DNA from: Heterostelium multicystogenum
Taxonomy: Eukaryota > Evosea > Eumycetozoa > Acytosteliales > Acytosteliaceae
Length of the DNA stretch: 64,000 nucleotides
Direction: 5' to 3'
Assembly (NCBI GenBank): GCA_003667245.1
Contig: RCNN01000080.1
Coordinates: 1-64,000 of the forward strand
Below the pieces are notes generated by a model that worked only from the letters and a program-made list of their open reading frames with translations, did not search any database and was not told where the DNA came from. The position numbers and the translations under genes were made by a program. Below are positions 49,846 to 60,938 of the stretch, piece by piece. Numbering within the stretch: position 1 is the stretch's first letter; each line of letters begins with the position of its first letter.

Positions 49846-50841
49846 ATTAATTAATTTTTTTAATTACATTTTATAGTTGAATTTATGTTAATAAAATCTA
49901 ACTAAAAAACTCCCCTTTTAATTCTAAAAGAGACTTGTCCTCAAATTATTTTATTCATATTCTTTACCATAACAAGACAGGACCACTACATGTAGGAGGC
50001 GGACTAAATGATTTATATCTATCTAATTAAGGTCAAGTCTGATCAAGTAAAGTAACCCAGGTAAGTCCCTCAAGTACCAAAGTCAGCCCAGGCAAGAGTG
50101 TACCTCATTTAAATCTATAAATATAAACAATTAATTAAATTAAATAGATAGATAGATATATAAAAAGTTATCTAGAAACGATAGATCACTGATAAAGTTT
50201 GATGAGTCTTGAAAATCAAAGATTGATTATATGTGATTGGATTCGAAAAGGTGTAAAGTGTAAAGTAGAAGTGGTGTGTGGTTTTAAATAGAGTCTTTGT
50301 GTGCATCTCTTACCATCGTTGGAAGGTTGTAATGCCACACTTTTATAATAAAAACGAAAAAAACACAATTATCATTTGAAAAATGAAAAACTTTACAACC
50401 AGAGGGCATTTTAATTTGGTAGTCCCTCATGAAACTCCCGTTTTTTTTGAAAAATATTTGCAGGGATATGTCAAACATGTTCGCAGTCAGTCAGTCATTT
50501 AGACACCAAGCATCCCCCACCCCTGCACTCCCCCGCCCATTGTGAGAAAGTTGTGCCTCAGTGCAGACCAGACTTGGCGAGACTCATCCAATTAACCAAA
50601 TGGTGCAATTTTTTAATAATAATAATAACTAACTAATAGCACACACGTCTAACCTTTAAATTTTTATTATAATAATTACCAAGAAAAGAAACTACATCCA
50701 AACAAAACTAAACTAATTATTGAGTTGATCTTTATTTTTATTTTCTTCGATTTCTTTACTTATATTTGTTTATAGATATATATATATATATATATATTAT
50801 ACGTCCTTTTTGTTTTTTGAAAGGATAGAGATATAGAAAAA
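49846..50841. other. Intergenic with an isolated GC-rich patch
   Basis: About 1 kb upstream of the second giant surface gene. At 50490-50575 the sequence becomes strongly GC-rich, including C-runs that form a G-quadruplex-type motif on the minus strand. A (TA)n tract lies at about 50775-50798, just before the gene. No coding region is seen. Confidence 0.55.
50514..50538 (-). promoter_or_regulatory. Putative G-quadruplex motif
   Basis: Read on the minus strand: GGG, C, GGGGG, AGTGCA, GGGG, T, GGGGG. Four G-runs of at least three with loops of 1, 6 and 1 nt satisfy the standard G4 pattern. It is isolated in an AT-rich spacer about 300 bp upstream of the surface-protein start. The sequence pattern is certain; any role is not. 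Confidence 0.7.
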
Positions 50842-53800
50842 ATGAAAATTATAAAAATTTGCTATTATTTATCGTTTTTTCACTACTTTTTGTTGCAGTT
50901 GTGGTTAATTCACAGGATGCGGCAGATCCAACAACAGGACAAACCACAGACACTACTACAGGTCAAACTACAGACACCACCACAGGTCAAACTACAGACA
51001 CTACCACTGCAGACTCAACTACTGGACAAACTACAGACACTACCACTGCAGACACAACCACTGGCCAAACTATCGACACGACCACTGCAGACACTACCAC
51101 TGGACAAACTACAGACACGACCACTGGGTCAAACTACAGACACAACCACTGGCCAAACTACAGACACTACCACTGCAGACACTACCACTGGACAAAACTA
51201 CAGACACTACCACTGCAGACGCGACCACTGGTCAAACTACAGATACGACCACTGCAGGCACAACCACTGGACAAACTACAGACACGACCACTGCAGACGC
51301 AACCACTGGCCAAACTACAGACACAACCACTGCAGACTCAACTACTGGACAAACTACAGACACTACCACTGCAGACTCAACCACTGGTCAAACTACAGAC
51401 ACTACCACTGGTCAAACTACAGACACAACCACCGGTCAAACTACAACAGGAACAACAACAGGTACAACAACTGGTACAACAACAGGAACAACAACTGGAT
51501 CTACTACTGGAGGTGACCCAACTCCCGTCGATACTCTCACTCTTTTCGAACTAGTTCAACCAGTTTGCAGATATGGAGTCGGACAACTTTTATCCAAACA
51601 AGAGAAAGCCAAGTTCTTGATTGATAATGTCGAGATTGTAACTCCATACACTTTATCACCAGGACTCTATGAGCTTAAAGTTACATATGATCAACCACTT
51701 ACATTGAATGAGACTGATATCATTATTAACTATGGTGACTGTAAGTTAAACAATTGAAGTACGGAGATGAATCGCACCAAATATTAATACTTTCTTTCTG
51801 TAGTCCAAAAGGCACCAAGCTTCACTGTTAAGCATGAGACATGCGCCAAGAAAGATGGTTCCATCACTATCGATTCAATTGAGAGTTACTCAAAGGTATT
51901 GCTCAATGACACTGAGATTGCAGATAAAGCTTCATCTTTTGATGGCCTCTCGGCTGGTATCTATGTCCTATCGCTCACTTCAGATACATGCGCTACTCAA
52001 ACTCATTGAAATTTCATTGATCTCCTTCTCACCAAAGCTACAGCTTGCCTTTACACCATCTGCATGCGCTGCTCAATCCACCTTCAATGTTTCTTTGCCA
52101 GAGGAATATGGAGAGAGTCCAGTTTTCAATGTGAATGGTAAACCCTTGGCTGGAAAAAACCTTCTCACTCTCTGACTACAAGGGTGTCGACATTGAAGTT
52201 TCATACACTTCTGACGGATGCTCCTCCTCTGAAAAGCTCTCTCTCCAAACATTGGACACAGTCTATCCATTCACTTTCAAGCAATCCCCAGTCACCGTCC
52301 GAGTCAATGATACTGTAGCTTGTGTACAGCAGTTTGCCAATATCACAGTTGTTGCCGACTATGCTATTGAAGTTTACTCAGAGGACAACCAATTGATCGA
52401 ACTTCAAGACGATACATTCCCTTCAGCCTATGGAGCCAAGTATACTGTAAAGAGTGCTTGTTCTTTGGCCGCCGATTCTGTTATTGGTCAAATCCAAGTC
52501 ATAACACCATCACCCGTCATCTCATTCTCAAACACCACCTCTATCTGTCAAGCAAATTCACTCACCATTGAGAACTACTATGAGTTCAGTAACTTGAACC
52601 TGACCCTCACTAATAGTAATGGCACAGTCACATACCTCCAACCAGATTTGAATGGAGTAGTCAATGATATTCCATCATCATCAGGAGTTACATTATCTTT
52701 GTCATATACACTCGGTCAATCCGATACTTGCAATGACAAATACTTGGTGAAGAATGTTTCCATCCCAGTTGCTTACGATTTCGATCTTGATTTCAGCAAT
52801 GTTATTCAATATGTTATCACACAGAATGTTACTAGCTGCTCTAATGGAACTGTTGTGTTTTTCGTTGATTCAGCTATTGTCCCCAATGCTACATATACAT
52901 TTTCACCAAACCAAACCATCCGTGCAGAGCTAAAGAGTGAAAATGGATGCGAAATTCATAGAGAATGGATTGCACCAGATACTGTTGATCCAGCACCAGC
53001 TGTTGCTAAGCCAGTTGCAAGCATTGATCAACCAAATACCTGTGACTATCAACTAGACAGCAAAGTTTCATTCTCAGATCCACTCTACAATATCTCTAAC
53101 GTTACTGTTGATGGTTTGCCACAAAGTAATTTCTCAAGCGTTATAGGACTTTCCTCTGGACAACATACAGCCATTATCGAGTATTCCAATCTTTGTGTTG
53201 CACCAGTTGTCTTGAATTTCACAGTCACTTCAACCAACCAATTCAAGATTGATTACGTTGTTGATCCACTTCAAACAACATGTTCAGCTGACACAGCAAC
53301 AGTTTCAGTTACCATCCAAGATATATCCAATCTTCTAAACGTTACTCTTGACGATAGTCCCTACAAATCAGATATCAAAGGATGGAGTGTCTCCTCTGGA
53401 AATCATATTTTATCATTCTCATCTGAAACTTGTAATGGAACCATTGACTTTGATACAGCACCCGAGTTCACCATCACCACAGAAATTACACCAGCTTCTT
53501 GCAATGAATCTGCTGATGCAGCCATCAAGTTCATTGCTACTATTTCCTCTAATCAAGCCTCCGCCATCATCACCTCCATAAAGCTTGGTGATAAAGAAAA
53601 CTCTTGGAGATACCATCTCAAATGTACCAACCGGTAATCAAACATTTGTTCTCACTGTTAATGGATGCACAATGAAGAAGAATGTCAGTGTCCCATTCAT
53701 TCAAAATCCACTTACATTTAACGTAGCTGGAGCCTCTGGATGTGTGAATCAAGATGGTAAAATTGAAGTAGTAGCTGCACCAGGTGTAAATATCAGCAGT

Positions 53801-55171
53801 GTTGTTTCAGCAGTTGGACACGTCAATGGCAATACAGTTCTCCAATTGGGTGGAAATCAAAATGTCACACTTGATATCACTTACAACACAGTCTGCAAAG
53901 TTAATCAAATTATCTCAGTCAATCAAACTGTTTCAGTACCAGTACCAACTTTCAACTTCACCGCTCCATCTTGTCTCTTGGTAGATGGATCCGTTAAGCT
54001 CAATAACTTCTCAGACTACACCAACGCATATCTAACATCGGCCAGTGGTAAAGTAATTGCTATTTCGTCCACTGGTGATTTGGGACTATTTGTCTTCAAC
54101 TCAACTTACACCTTCTCTGCAACTCACATCGCAACTGGATGCTCTTTGAATTCTGTTCCAGTAAATATTCCAAACTTTGAGAGCTTGTCAAGCTTTGTCA
54201 ATGAGTCTTCCTTCAGTGTTGTTAAGGAAACTTGCCCCGGTAGTGCTAATGGTCAAATCTCACTCGCCCAAGGTGAGAAATATTTCTCGAGACTCTATAA
54301 TAGCGCCAACCAAGTTGTTGGAGTCCAATCAAATATCTCCAAGGATGTCCAAGGTCTATCAACCGGTACCTACCAATCAAAGCTCAGTATCTATAATAAT
54401 CCATTCTGTATTTCATCAGAATCAATTACAGTGCCACTTACATCACAGTATACACCAAAGCTTTCCTATTCAACACTTGGAACATGTTCACCAAACTCTG
54501 AAGCAACCCTTGAACCAATCATTGGATATCCATTGGATTCAGTAGACTTTAGTTTAACTAGCTACAACAATTCAACTCACTTTGACATGGCTCATTTAGC
54601 CCCAGGACTCTACTCATTATCTGCCGAGATCAATGATCCAATTTGCAAGCGCCAATTTGCACTCAATCTCACCATCGAAAAGAATGAAGGTACATTCGAA
54701 GCTGTATTTGACAAGAAAGTCTGTGGTGCTATTTTATTGACAGTCTCCGGTGGAAACAGAGGTAATACCACACCACTCACCCTATATAATATCACAATCA
54801 CAAGTCCAAGTTTGGATGTCTGGGAGTACCAAGTAAACTCCACAGTCGACAACACAGTCAACATCACCAACCTTGTTTCTGGAACCAACTACACTGTTTT
54901 AATTTCATCCAACTTCCAATGCTCAGTCCACTACGACTCCATCACACCAGATGCCTGCATTGCACCAACTGAAAAGCCAACAGAAAAACCAAGATCCAAA
55001 TTAAGTGGTGGAGCACTAGCCGGTATTATCATCGGTGTTACAGTTGCTGTTTCATTAATTGGTTTATTGGCATACTACTTGATTAACAAGTCAATGACTA
55101 AAAGATATCACCATCCAGTCGAAATGGATTCACCTCAATATAAATTAATGATGGACGAACAATATAGCTAA
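50842..55171 (+). CDS. Giant type I surface glycoprotein with Thr-rich mucin-like repeat stalk, copy B
   Basis: About 1,400 residues after bridging breaks. The ATG at 50842 needs one base added in an A-run for the signal peptide (LLLFIVFSLLFVAVVVNS) to join the repeats. The first ~190 residues of the mature protein are tandem GQTTDTTTADTT-type repeats, likely O-glycosylated. After a short intron (51740-51802) comes a long beta-rich ectodomain with many N-glycosylation sites and regularly spaced Cys, the same style as the gene at 20506. A PTEKPTEKPRSK linker leads to one transmembrane helix (GGALAGIIIGVTVAVSLIGLLAYYL) and a short tail ending DEQYS. Breaks also near 51128, 51196, 52010, 52150 and 53610. 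Proposed role: extracellular adhesion or matrix contact; no named family. Confidence 0.8.
50929..51505 (+). repeat. Thr-rich tandem coding repeat
   Basis: Roughly 16 copies of a GGACAAACTACAGACACT-type core (Gly-Gln-Thr-Thr-Asp-Thr), alternating with ACCACTGCAGAC (Thr-Thr-Ala-Asp). Units are 24 or 39 nt, ending in degenerate ACAACAGGTACA repeats. An extra G near 51128 and an extra A near 51196 shift the frame inside the array, but no stop appears in either of the two main frames. Confidence 0.9.
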
Positions 55172-55277
55172 AAAAATAGGTATCAATTACAAGCGACAAA
55201 ATATATACAAAATAACAAATCATACAATATAAATAAAATATATATCAGTTTCAATAAACTATTGTGCTATCGACCAA

Positions 55278-58172
55278 TTATTTATTTCTTAATTTTAATT
55301 CTTGGATCTCATTTGTCAATCGAATTAACAGTTGAGTAGATTCATTAATATTTTCAGATTGTTCTTTAATTCTCTTTTGTATGTCCAGTTGATCTTTTGT
55401 TGATAATTGTTCAGTTGAGTATTGTATTTTCGGTGATTCAAGTAATGGTTTTTTAGTTAATTGTTGTTGTTCAAACTAGAGGTTAATTGTTAATTTCATT
55501 AGTTATTAATATTATATTATTTTGTTGTTTAAACTTACATAATTTAATTTATCATTATATATTTCTATTTGTTTTGAAATCTTATTGATCTCTGTCCTCA
55601 ATTTATTTTCTTCCACCGAGAGTGGAAGACTGCTGTTGATTTGGGAACTTAGTTCTGAAATTTGGTCGTGATAGTATTTTTGTTCCTCCCATTGTTTAGT
55701 AACTGATTCTTGTAGCTTATTCTGTCGATTGGCAATCTCAACAATATTTTCTCTTAGCTCTTGAATGGTTAGTTGTTGTTCTCTAGTTATTTCTGCTAGT
55801 GTTTTAACTCTTGATTAAATTTGAGTAAGTATTAAATGCATGTGGTTGGTTATTTTGGAAATTTACCTTGATTGAATGGTTGAGTCTAGTAGATTGATGG
55901 ATTTTTGATAGTTGTAAATGGTGTCTTTAATCTTTGCAATGAATGCAAGGGTTTCTTTGAGAGACAGATTCTTGGGAATCTGGAGTCTTGGAATAAGATT
56001 TGGTGGTGTAATTAATTCGGCGAGTGGAGATTTATAAAGATCATTGATTTTGTTGCTGTTTTGGTCAGATGTGTTTGTGGTCTGAAGCAATGAGAGTTGT
56101 GATAGTCCATTGAGATCGAACATGATTGGTGATGACTGCTCCTGGTTGGAAAGGGCAACCATGTATCTTCCAATTTTAGAAACATTGAGCAAATCGAGGC
56201 AAATGATAGGTGATGGTTTTTGGTTGATGGCATTAGTCACAATAATGGTAGACATTTAGTTGGTTCCAAATTGGTATTGTTGTTGGCATTAATGTCGCGT
56301 GAATTTAGCATTTTGGTAAGAGTAGATAGCCAAGGGAGCTGCACTACATTGATACCACTGTTGTGATAAACATAGGCACAGTCATTCAATTGGTCCAAGT
56401 ATAATCCAGGATATGAAAATGAAGTATATCTATCTATTGAAGTTGGTGCTGACTTGCATTTCTTTGGTAATTCAAGATCCAATTTGGAATGTTTCTGTAA
56501 GATTAAAGTTTCACAGTCCTGTAGATATTGTATGTTCATATTAATATCCATCCTGCACTGTTAAAGGTTAGCCATGGTTTACTTACATCTCCATACTTTG
56601 GGATTCCATTTTTAATTGACCAGATTGGAAGTGATTCGTTCAAAGAAACAGTAACATCTATAGTTCCATCTTTGTTGACAATGAATAATGAGAATGGCAT
56701 GTGTATATCGTATTCGTTGTAGTCACGCTCCTCTCCCTCATCATTTTCAATATGGAAGTTTGAAATTTGATGGCAAGGATGAGAAGTGGTGTATTGAATA
56801 GGCGATCGATCTGAATGAATCGTCACGAGGACCTTGCTGTAAATATAATGAGGTAATTCGCTGTAGTGTTGGTTCATAGAAGTGATCGCTGCTGTTGTAG
56901 ATAGATCTAAACTTAATCCATTGATTATTCTCGAGCTTCGACAAGAATGCTTCGACAGATTTTGTTTGTGCTGATAGAATGATCCACTTTAGAACATTGT
57001 CATAGTATTTCGAGTTTTCAGTGTCCTCTACCTTTTGTGCCAACAGCGACTTGTAGAGTGCCATCAGATAGTCTGAGCTGAGCAGTGTGTTGTCTGGTAC
57101 CACTGGACACAAAGTGTATAGATAGTCGTTGCTATCGAGCAGATATAAAGTGAATCTCGACCAATAGTTAATCGTCGATCCAAAACAAAATGATTTTACA
57201 TTGCCTAGCTTAGCCTTGGCTCCCTTGATGTTAGCATTTTCCACACTGAGTTGTGCCAGATTGAATGCCTGTTCATATTCAACGTCCAAGTCGTTTGGAT
57301 TGGTGTTTGTTACACCACTGATCCTAATACTTCGCACTCCACAATCATCTACAATGTTATTTGTATTAAACAATCTGTAGCAACAGAATCTTGGTTAGTC
57401 TTGGAGGAATAATTGGTGATAAGATCCACTTACTTTAATTGATTGTTCGAATATAGTACTAATAGATGAGTGTTGCTTAGTGGATGCCATTCTACTTGGA
57501 CAATGCTGATAGACAGGGCCTTGAACTTTAGTAGGCTCTTATCAAAGTAGATAGTATCACATTTCATAGGAGAATATTCTTCGGTATGGATATTTTGGTA
57601 GATCTTCTTTGGGGCACCATTGAAGAATGAAGATCTAACTGATGGACTTAAATCAACCAGACACCACTTGAAATTACCGACCAAGCACAGATATCTAGCA
57701 TTTTCATTTAAGCTGATTCTGTAAACATCGAAATCTACATTTACAATTAGTTCCTAATAATAGTAGTAGTAGTAGTAGTAGAGGGTTGATAGATAGATAG
57801 ATAAACATTTACACAGTTAGTTTAGATAGGTTCCAATTTGGTTATCCAGTTGATGCATTCAATCAAAGTAGTTGTGTGTGCATCGGTAATGTCTAGGTTT
57901 GAAATACAAACTTGATAGTTGATTGTATAGACAGTGTCAACATTGTTGAGAAGCGAGTATTCCACTCTGATGACGTAGAGCTTTCTTGTGGTTGGGCACA
58001 AGAAGTAGATCTCTTGAAACTGGTTAGAGATAGCTATGAGATTCTTGGGCTTGAGATATAGGTGCTCATCGCTGTTGATGTTTTCGAGCTTGTCTGTTGC
58101 CGAAGCTTCTTTCGCCTGAATATTGAATATCGGATTGGATTCAAGCAATGATATAATCTCTCTCAACTTCAT
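55278..58172 (-). CDS. nup88: Nucleoporin Nup88
   Basis: Cytoplasmic-side nuclear pore subunit that anchors Nup214 and supports export. ATG at 58172 (MKLREIISLLESNPIFN). The N-terminal two thirds form a beta-propeller. The diagnostic phrase VQVEWHPLSNTHLLVLYSNN followed by QLKLFN lies near 57430-57500, and CLVGNFKWCLVDL precedes it. Further propeller blades follow (INYWSRFTLYLLDSND, FSLFIVNKDGTID). The C-terminal third is coiled coil (TLAEITREQQLTIQELREN, EEQKYYHDQISELSSQIN, KDQLDIQKRIKEQ), as in Nup88. Small introns occur near 57740-57820, 57365-57432, 56555-56585, 55805-55865 and 55478-55540. Frame breaks lie near 56880 and 56240. The WHPLS motif and the propeller-plus-coiled-coil layout support the call. 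Confidence 0.8.
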
Positions 58173-58342
58173 ATTTAATGAATGTGTACCGAAATAAAGT
58201 AGACGACAGATTCTAATTCTTTATTTGAAGATGACCTGATCCACTAGTGTCACTTCATTTAATTTTTATTTTTTTTCAGAAGTTTTGTTTTTTCAATAAT
58301 AAATAATTGGTTTGGTGATGGTTGGATTGGTTTGGGAGTTAC

Positions 58343-59384
58343 TTAAAGGAAGAATATTGCTAGTGATACACCTACGAGTACAATGAAACATACAAGGCAA
58401 AGTACGATAGGGAACACATCGATTTTTTTTCGCAGCTCGAGTGGTTTCCGGAACTTCTACTTCTTCTGCTCCATTAGCCACTCCTAACTCAGGTAGAATG
58501 TCCACCTCAACCATTGGTATCACGGTGGCAGTAGTGGCAGTAGTGGTAGTGGTGGTTGTCAGGGGGTTGCCAGATTGGTGGGTTGAAACAGTTGCGGTGG
58601 CAAATCTGCTATCTAGATTGCTACCACCTGTAATGGAACGATTGAATCCGCCGAATCGGTTGTTCGAAGGTGCTGGTAGATGATCTGGCTGAAAGAATGG
58701 TAACTCAGACTCTGATGAGTTAGACACTGTGCTGCTGTAGGGTTTGACGGCTGGGCTGTATGGAACTGTTGTAAATTGATCTTTAGTGGCATTATTGTTG
58801 TTGAGATCGATCGGGTTATTGCTAGGATCGATTGAGAAACGTGCACCAATGATTCTTGGAGAAGATACTGCTGGGGACTTAGTACTGGGAGATGAGGCCA
58901 ATACTGGAGAAGATTTAAACTCATTCTTCTCGAGTGAGAGTGGTAGTGTGATACGCTCATTGACAGGTGTCTCTTGGAATACTATATTTGAACCATCTTC
59001 CTCGTCATATTCTTCCAGTCTGGGGTGGTCTGCAGATTGCCCGTTAGGAACTGCTGCATCATGAACTTCACGGTGAACCTCTGGTGGAGATTCATTCAGC
59101 TTTAGGGAGTCATCAATACTGATATCTGAATCTTTTTTCAATGATACAGAGTCAACCAGGACAACTTCCTTCTCCTTGGACTTGTCTTTTCCATCGAACT
59201 CCTGGTAACCATCATCGTTGATAAACTCCTTTAATTTTGGAGCTCCACCTGCCTTCTTTTTTCCTTTTTTATTTCTTTTCATTAATTTACTTTGAACCAC
59301 ATCGTTGGCCTCACTATTTTTATTATTATTTAACAAACTCTCTTCCAAGTTTTGGTTGATTACAAATACATCTTCTTCGGCCAT
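58343..59384 (-). CDS. Tail-anchored protein with long disordered cytosolic region
   Basis: ATG at 59384 (MAEEDVFVINQNLEESLL). The first 310 residues are polar and disordered: a basic patch (KLMKRNKKGKKKAGG), acidic stretches, many Ser-Pro and Thr-Pro sites (VLASSPSTKSPAVSSPR) and a Thr run. After a one-base excess in an A8 run near 58425, the frame reads KKIDVFPIVLCLVCFIVLVG and ends VSLAIFFL at 58343, a single C-terminal transmembrane helix with almost nothing after it. This is the layout of tail-anchored proteins, with the rest facing the cytosol. The many SP sites suggest regulation by proline-directed kinases (inference). Head-to-tail after Nup88's start region, about 170 bp from it. No family recognised. 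Confidence 0.7.
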
Positions 59385-60938
59385 TTTATTAATATATTAT
59401 TATTTCTATTTCTAGAAAATAAATATTTATTAATTTAAATAATTAAATTTAATTTAAATAAATTAACTTTAAGTTATTAATTTTGAAAATAAATAAATAA
59501 ATACAATATGATATATACAAATTGAAATTCTTATTATCTAAATTATTTTAAAGATTAAAATAAAATAGAATTGGAAAAGTAAGAAAGATTAGGTATATAT
59601 ATATATATATAATGTTCAGGTAGGTAGGTATGTGAAGTAATAAATATGTATGATATGATATAATATTATTGCAATATTATGATGAATATTATTAATATTA
59701 TTCTTATTCTCTATACTTAATATTCTACAATAACATAATGCAGAAACAAACAAATATTGGAAATTTTTAAAATAAAGTTTAGAAAGTAAAAGCTTCTCTG
59801 TAGGTAGGTCTACAATTAGATTAAGATGGAGATGAAGATAATGTACAATAGATGAGTGTTAGGGAGTAATGCAGAAGAGAATCGATATTGTAGTTGGTGT
59901 TCTTATTGTTGGTATTGGATCCTTCTTTTTGTTGTTGTTGTTTTCTAAGTTTGGCGAGTGGGTTCACCCAGTTGTGGTGCCTCTCTATCTAGAAGTAATA
60001 AAAGTACAAAAATGAATTTATTCAAAAGTAATTGTTTTCTTTGAATCTATTGATAATACATTGGAATTCCTTTGTCAAAAATGAAATATCTAAAGTAACT
60101 TTAATTGTAAAAGTGTTGTCCAACTTGTGTGCGATGTCGTTGTAGTTGTTCGATTGTGTTTCGATCTTCAAGGTAATTCATCCAATGACCAACAAAACTA
60201 TAAAACCACCCATATCCATTGGATATTAAATATATTTGATTTTATTAATTTATTAAATTCTATTTTAATATTATCAACTGCAGTAATTCCCTTAAGGAAT
60301 ATAAAGTATTATAAATTTCATTTTATAATTTTTATACTCCAGAACCACCCAGTTTACCTATTTATTTTAGTTTAATTAAATTTAATTTAAACTTCACCCC
60401 CATTTATTTATTGTATTATTTAATTACTAATTTAGTAATCAAAAAACTTTTTTAGAAAATAAGAAGTTGAACGTATTCTATAGAATAGACAAAAGAGTAG
60501 ATCTTTTATGGTTGTTTTGAAAAATTATTAAAATGAATAAAACTATAGAAAAATAAAGTGTAAAATGTTAGTGTAAAAACAAACAAAAAAAATAATTTAT
60601 TAAATCAGTGTAATACAAATGAAGATGTATACAAAACTTTGTGTGTTAAACCTTATTTTTAACTTATGTTGATGGTTATTTTTAAAAAGGAATATTAAAT
60701 TATTATATGTTTTTAAAATCAAAGTTAAATTTGTTACTCCCATTTTTTGAGTGTATAAAAACAACCATAAAATTGATAGACAATCCTATTGTTTCAACAT
60801 CTTTCCATTGCAAGAATAGAAACTATATAGAATAAATTTCAAAGTTGTTCAGATTAAATTTTTTAGTTTTTAGTTTAATAGTATTAATAAATTCTTTAAA
60901 TATTTAATTATTATTAATATTTATTCTTTTTAAATAAG
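59385..60938. other. Intergenic, contains a possible small minus-strand gene
   Basis: About 1.5 kb of AT-rich sequence upstream of both the tail-anchored gene (-) and B-box/kelch gene 2 (+), with TATATA near 59597-59612. The only coding-like signal is the minus-strand candidate at 59821-60240, listed separately. Confidence 0.5.
59821..60240 (-). CDS. Possible small two-exon protein, unrecognised
   Basis: Candidate only. Minus strand exon 1 reads GYGWFYSFVGHWMNYLEDRN then TIEQLQRHRTQ (about 60125-60225). A putative intron ends TTACTTCTAG at about 59992. Exon 2 reads IERHHNWVNPLAKLRKQQQQ and runs to a stop at 59821. Both pieces look like protein (aromatics, His, amphipathic) in an otherwise AT-rich spacer. 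The donor would be GTTGG, which is unusual here, and no start Met is clear in exon 1. It could be a small mitochondrial or membrane-associated protein; I cannot place it. Confidence 0.35.

Noticed and set aside
50842..51516. Separate protein of His/Asn/Tyr/Arg repeats overlapping the Thr-rich stalk
   Set aside because: It is the same repeat array read after indels; the downstream ectodomain joins the Thr-rich frame.
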